The notes under the pieces: generated by a model
The model's input: the letters and a program-made list of their open reading frames with translations, nothing else
Told to the model about the DNA's origin: nothing
The model's database searches: none
Translations under genes and position numbers: made by a program
In this document: positions 5,826 to 7,136 of the stretch, piece after piece
Layout of the letters: each line of letters opens with the position of its first letter
Numbering within the stretch: the stretch's first letter is position 1
Assembly (NCBI GenBank): GCA_002478545.1
Contig: DLOY01000006.1
Coordinates: 1 to 7,136 of the forward strand
Direction of reading: 5' to 3'
Length of the DNA stretch: 7,136 nucleotides
Source: Micrococcales bacterium UBA7472
GTDB taxonomy: Bacteria > Actinomycetota > Actinomycetes > Actinomycetales > Microbacteriaceae

Positions 5826-6670
5826 TGCGTTTCGTTGAGGCTGTGGCCTTCGCGAAAGACGAGCTAGCTAAGGCTGGAGTCGCCTCCTATGAGGCCGATG
5901 CGTACTGGCTGATTTGCCATGCTGCCGAAATCACAAAGACGGAGCTATTGACTCGCATGAGTTTTGATTTGGGCCTGAGTGAGTCTGCCCATGCCAAATT
6001 TCTGCAGGCTTTGCAGCGCCGAGTGTCGCGCGAACCGCTCCAACACATCACCGGATCTGCTGCGTTTTTGGACTTCGAGGTTTCGGTTGGTCCTGGGGTT
6101 TTTATCCCTAGACCAGAAACCGAGGTACTAGTTGGTGTCAGTCTTGATTTGATCAAGAACAAATCCAACCCGAAAGTCTTTGAGGTTGGATCTGGCTCGG
6201 GAATCATTTCGATTGCAATTGCCCGCGCTAGGGCGGATGCAGATGTCTTGGCTCTTGAAGCATCCCCAGAGGCGGTCCCCTACCTCAGCCGAAATCTTGC
6301 TCAGCTAGCTCCATCGGTGAAGCTCAGGGAAGGCGTGTTTCCAGATGACAGCTTTGATCTGGTCGGGACTGTGGATCTGCTGGTTTCTAATCCTCCCTAC
6401 ATTCCAGAGAGTGCGGTGCCACTGGATCCCGAGGTTTATCTTCACGATCCGAAGTTGGCACTCTATTCCGGACAAGACGGTCTAGACCTAATCAGAGACT
6501 TAGTGGCAATCGGGCACGAGCTTCTGGTCGACGGGGGAGTCATTGCCTTGGAGCATGCTGACGGACAGTCCGATGCAATCGTTGAATTACTATTGGCGCA
6601 AGGGTACAAAGAAGTTATCGCCCACAAAGATTTGACTGACAGATTCAGAACCATCAGCGCAAGAAAGTAG
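5825..6670 (+). CDS. prmC: Release factor glutamine methyltransferase PrmC (HemK)
   Basis: This SAM-dependent enzyme N5-methylates the glutamine of the GGQ motif in RF1 and RF2, which improves peptide release. The 281 residues are typical. A helical N-terminal domain (about 1-85) includes REPLQHITGSAAFLDFEVSV (69-88) and leads into FIPRPETEVLV (93-103), both strongly conserved in PrmC. The Rossmann methyltransferase domain follows. SAM motif I reads FEVGSGSGIISIAIA (119-133), an acidic end is at LALEAS (142-147), and the catalytic SNPPYIP (188-194) binds the target glutamine. Motif I and the acidic position depart slightly from the common DLGTGSG and D forms but keep the glycines and an acid. 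The old name HemK is misleading: there is no haem role. The start is ATG in TAATG, with GGAG 4 nt upstream, directly behind its substrate gene prfA, which implies coupled expression. Confidence 0.96.
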   Translation: MRFVEAVAFAKDELAKAGVASYEADAYWLICHAAEITKTELLTRMSFDLGLSESAHAKFLQALQRRVSREPLQHITGSAAFLDFEVSVGPGVFIPRPETEVLVGVSLDLIKNKSNPKVFEVGSGSGIISIAIARARADADVLALEASPEAVPYLSRNLAQLAPSVKLREGVFPDDSFDLVGTVDLLVSNPPYIPESAVPLDPEVYLHDPKLALYSGQDGLDLIRDLVAIGHELLVDGGVIALEHADGQSDAIVELLLAQGYKEVIAHKDLTDRFRTISARK

Positions 6671-6678
6671 AGCCGAGA

Positions 6679-7136
6679 ATGCAGAAGATTTACGACTGCT
6701 CAGTTGATGTTGAACTTCTCGGTGGTTTTCGCCAGGCCAAGGTCGCACTGGATCGCTCCGAGGTAGTGGTTATCCCCACCGATACCGTTTACGGTTTGGC
6801 CGCCGATGCGTTTAGCGCTAAGGGTGTCGAGCAGCTGCTGGCTCTGAAGGGTCGCGATCGCACCTCACCGCCGCCAGTCTTGATTCCAAAAGTAGAGACC
6901 ATGTCCGCACTTGCAACAGATCTTCCGCTGATTGCGAATCAGCTTGCAGCAGCTTTTTGGCCAGGTGCTTTGACCATGGTGCTGAAGGCGCAGTTGTCGC
7001 TGGATTGGGATTTGGGTGACACCAGGGGAACGGTTGCCCTTAGGGTCCCAGATCACAAGATAACGCTTGCACTCCTGGAGGATGTCGGGCCACTGGCAGT
7101 ATCGAGTGCGAATCTAACCGGTGAGCCGGCAGCCGT
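6679..7136 (+). CDS. L-threonylcarbamoyladenylate synthase (TsaC/Sua5/YwlC family), 3'-truncated by the window edge
   Basis: This enzyme forms threonylcarbamoyl-AMP from L-threonine, bicarbonate and ATP, the first step of the tRNA modification t6A at A37 of ANN-decoding tRNAs. 152 complete codons are visible from ATG at 6679; the frame is still open at the last base. Motifs of the YrdC fold are clear: VVIPTDTVYGLAADAFS (30-46), LLALKGRDRTSPPPVLI (53-69) with the KGR nucleotide/substrate-binding signature, WPGALTMVL (94-102), GTVALRVPDH (117-126), and GPLAVSSANLTGEPAA (137-152). About 60-70 residues of a TsaC-type protein are probably missing. Whether a Sua5-type C-terminal domain follows cannot be seen, so I leave the symbol open (tsaC, sua5 or ywlC). 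The start is 8 nt after the prmC stop, with only a weak GAG upstream; the opening MQKIYDC matches actinobacterial relatives as I recall them. Confidence 0.93.
   Translation, partial: MQKIYDCSVDVELLGGFRQAKVALDRSEVVVIPTDTVYGLAADAFSAKGVEQLLALKGRDRTSPPPVLIPKVETMSALATDLPLIANQLAAAFWPGALTMVLKAQLSLDWDLGDTRGTVALRVPDHKITLALLEDVGPLAVSSANLTGEPAA

Noticed and set aside
1..7136. A mobile element, CRISPR array, defence island or other accessory system
   Set aside because: No transposase, integrase, spaced repeat array, tRNA or att-like site was seen. All seven genes are core genes in a conserved actinobacterial order with similar codon use, apart from the Arg-rich segment of rho.

Overview
The window is a dense run of seven same-strand genes: hom (5' end missing) - thrC - thrB - rho - prfA - prmC - tsaC/Sua5-like (3' end missing). 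This order (hom-thrC-thrB-rho-[rpmE]-prfA-prmC-sua5) is a conserved actinobacterial core block, known for example from Mycobacterium. The protein sequences look actinobacterial. Examples are Rho with a long Arg/Asp/Glu-rich N-terminal region, and a TsaC beginning MQKIYDC and carrying KGRDRTSPPPVLI. Base composition is low for the phylum: single lines I counted by eye are about 48-52% GC. Together with very tight gene packing this suggests a small-genome member of Microbacteriaceae, such as the freshwater Luna/Rhodoluna/Aquiluna type. That placement is inference.

Layout: positions 1-3055 hold the threonine branch of the aspartate pathway. Homoserine dehydrogenase makes homoserine, homoserine kinase (thrB) phosphorylates it, and threonine synthase (thrC) converts the phosphate to threonine. 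The genes overlap by 1 nt (TAATG) and 4 nt (GTGA), which points to translational coupling. A 74-nt gap (3056-3129), the only real intergenic space here, precedes rho (3130-4746). Then come prfA (TTG start, 2 nt after rho), prmC (1-nt overlap) and a tsaC/Sua5-like gene (8 nt gap) running off the end.

The second half is an information-processing cluster. Rho ends transcription, RF1 ends translation at UAA/UAG, PrmC methylates the GGQ glutamine of release factors, and TsaC makes the threonylcarbamoyl-AMP used for tRNA t6A. TsaC uses threonine, the product of the first half.

No mobile element, CRISPR array, RNA gene or clear accessory island is visible; this is core genome. The most notable features are in rho. 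The predicted protein begins directly with a disordered, Arg-rich segment and has no room for the usual N-terminal Rho_N helical domain. Its DNA has a GC spike with several perfect inverted repeats, two of them mutually exclusive. A second point is that rpmE (bL31), which lies between rho and prfA in mycobacteria, is absent here. I see no evidence for a novel multi-gene system.
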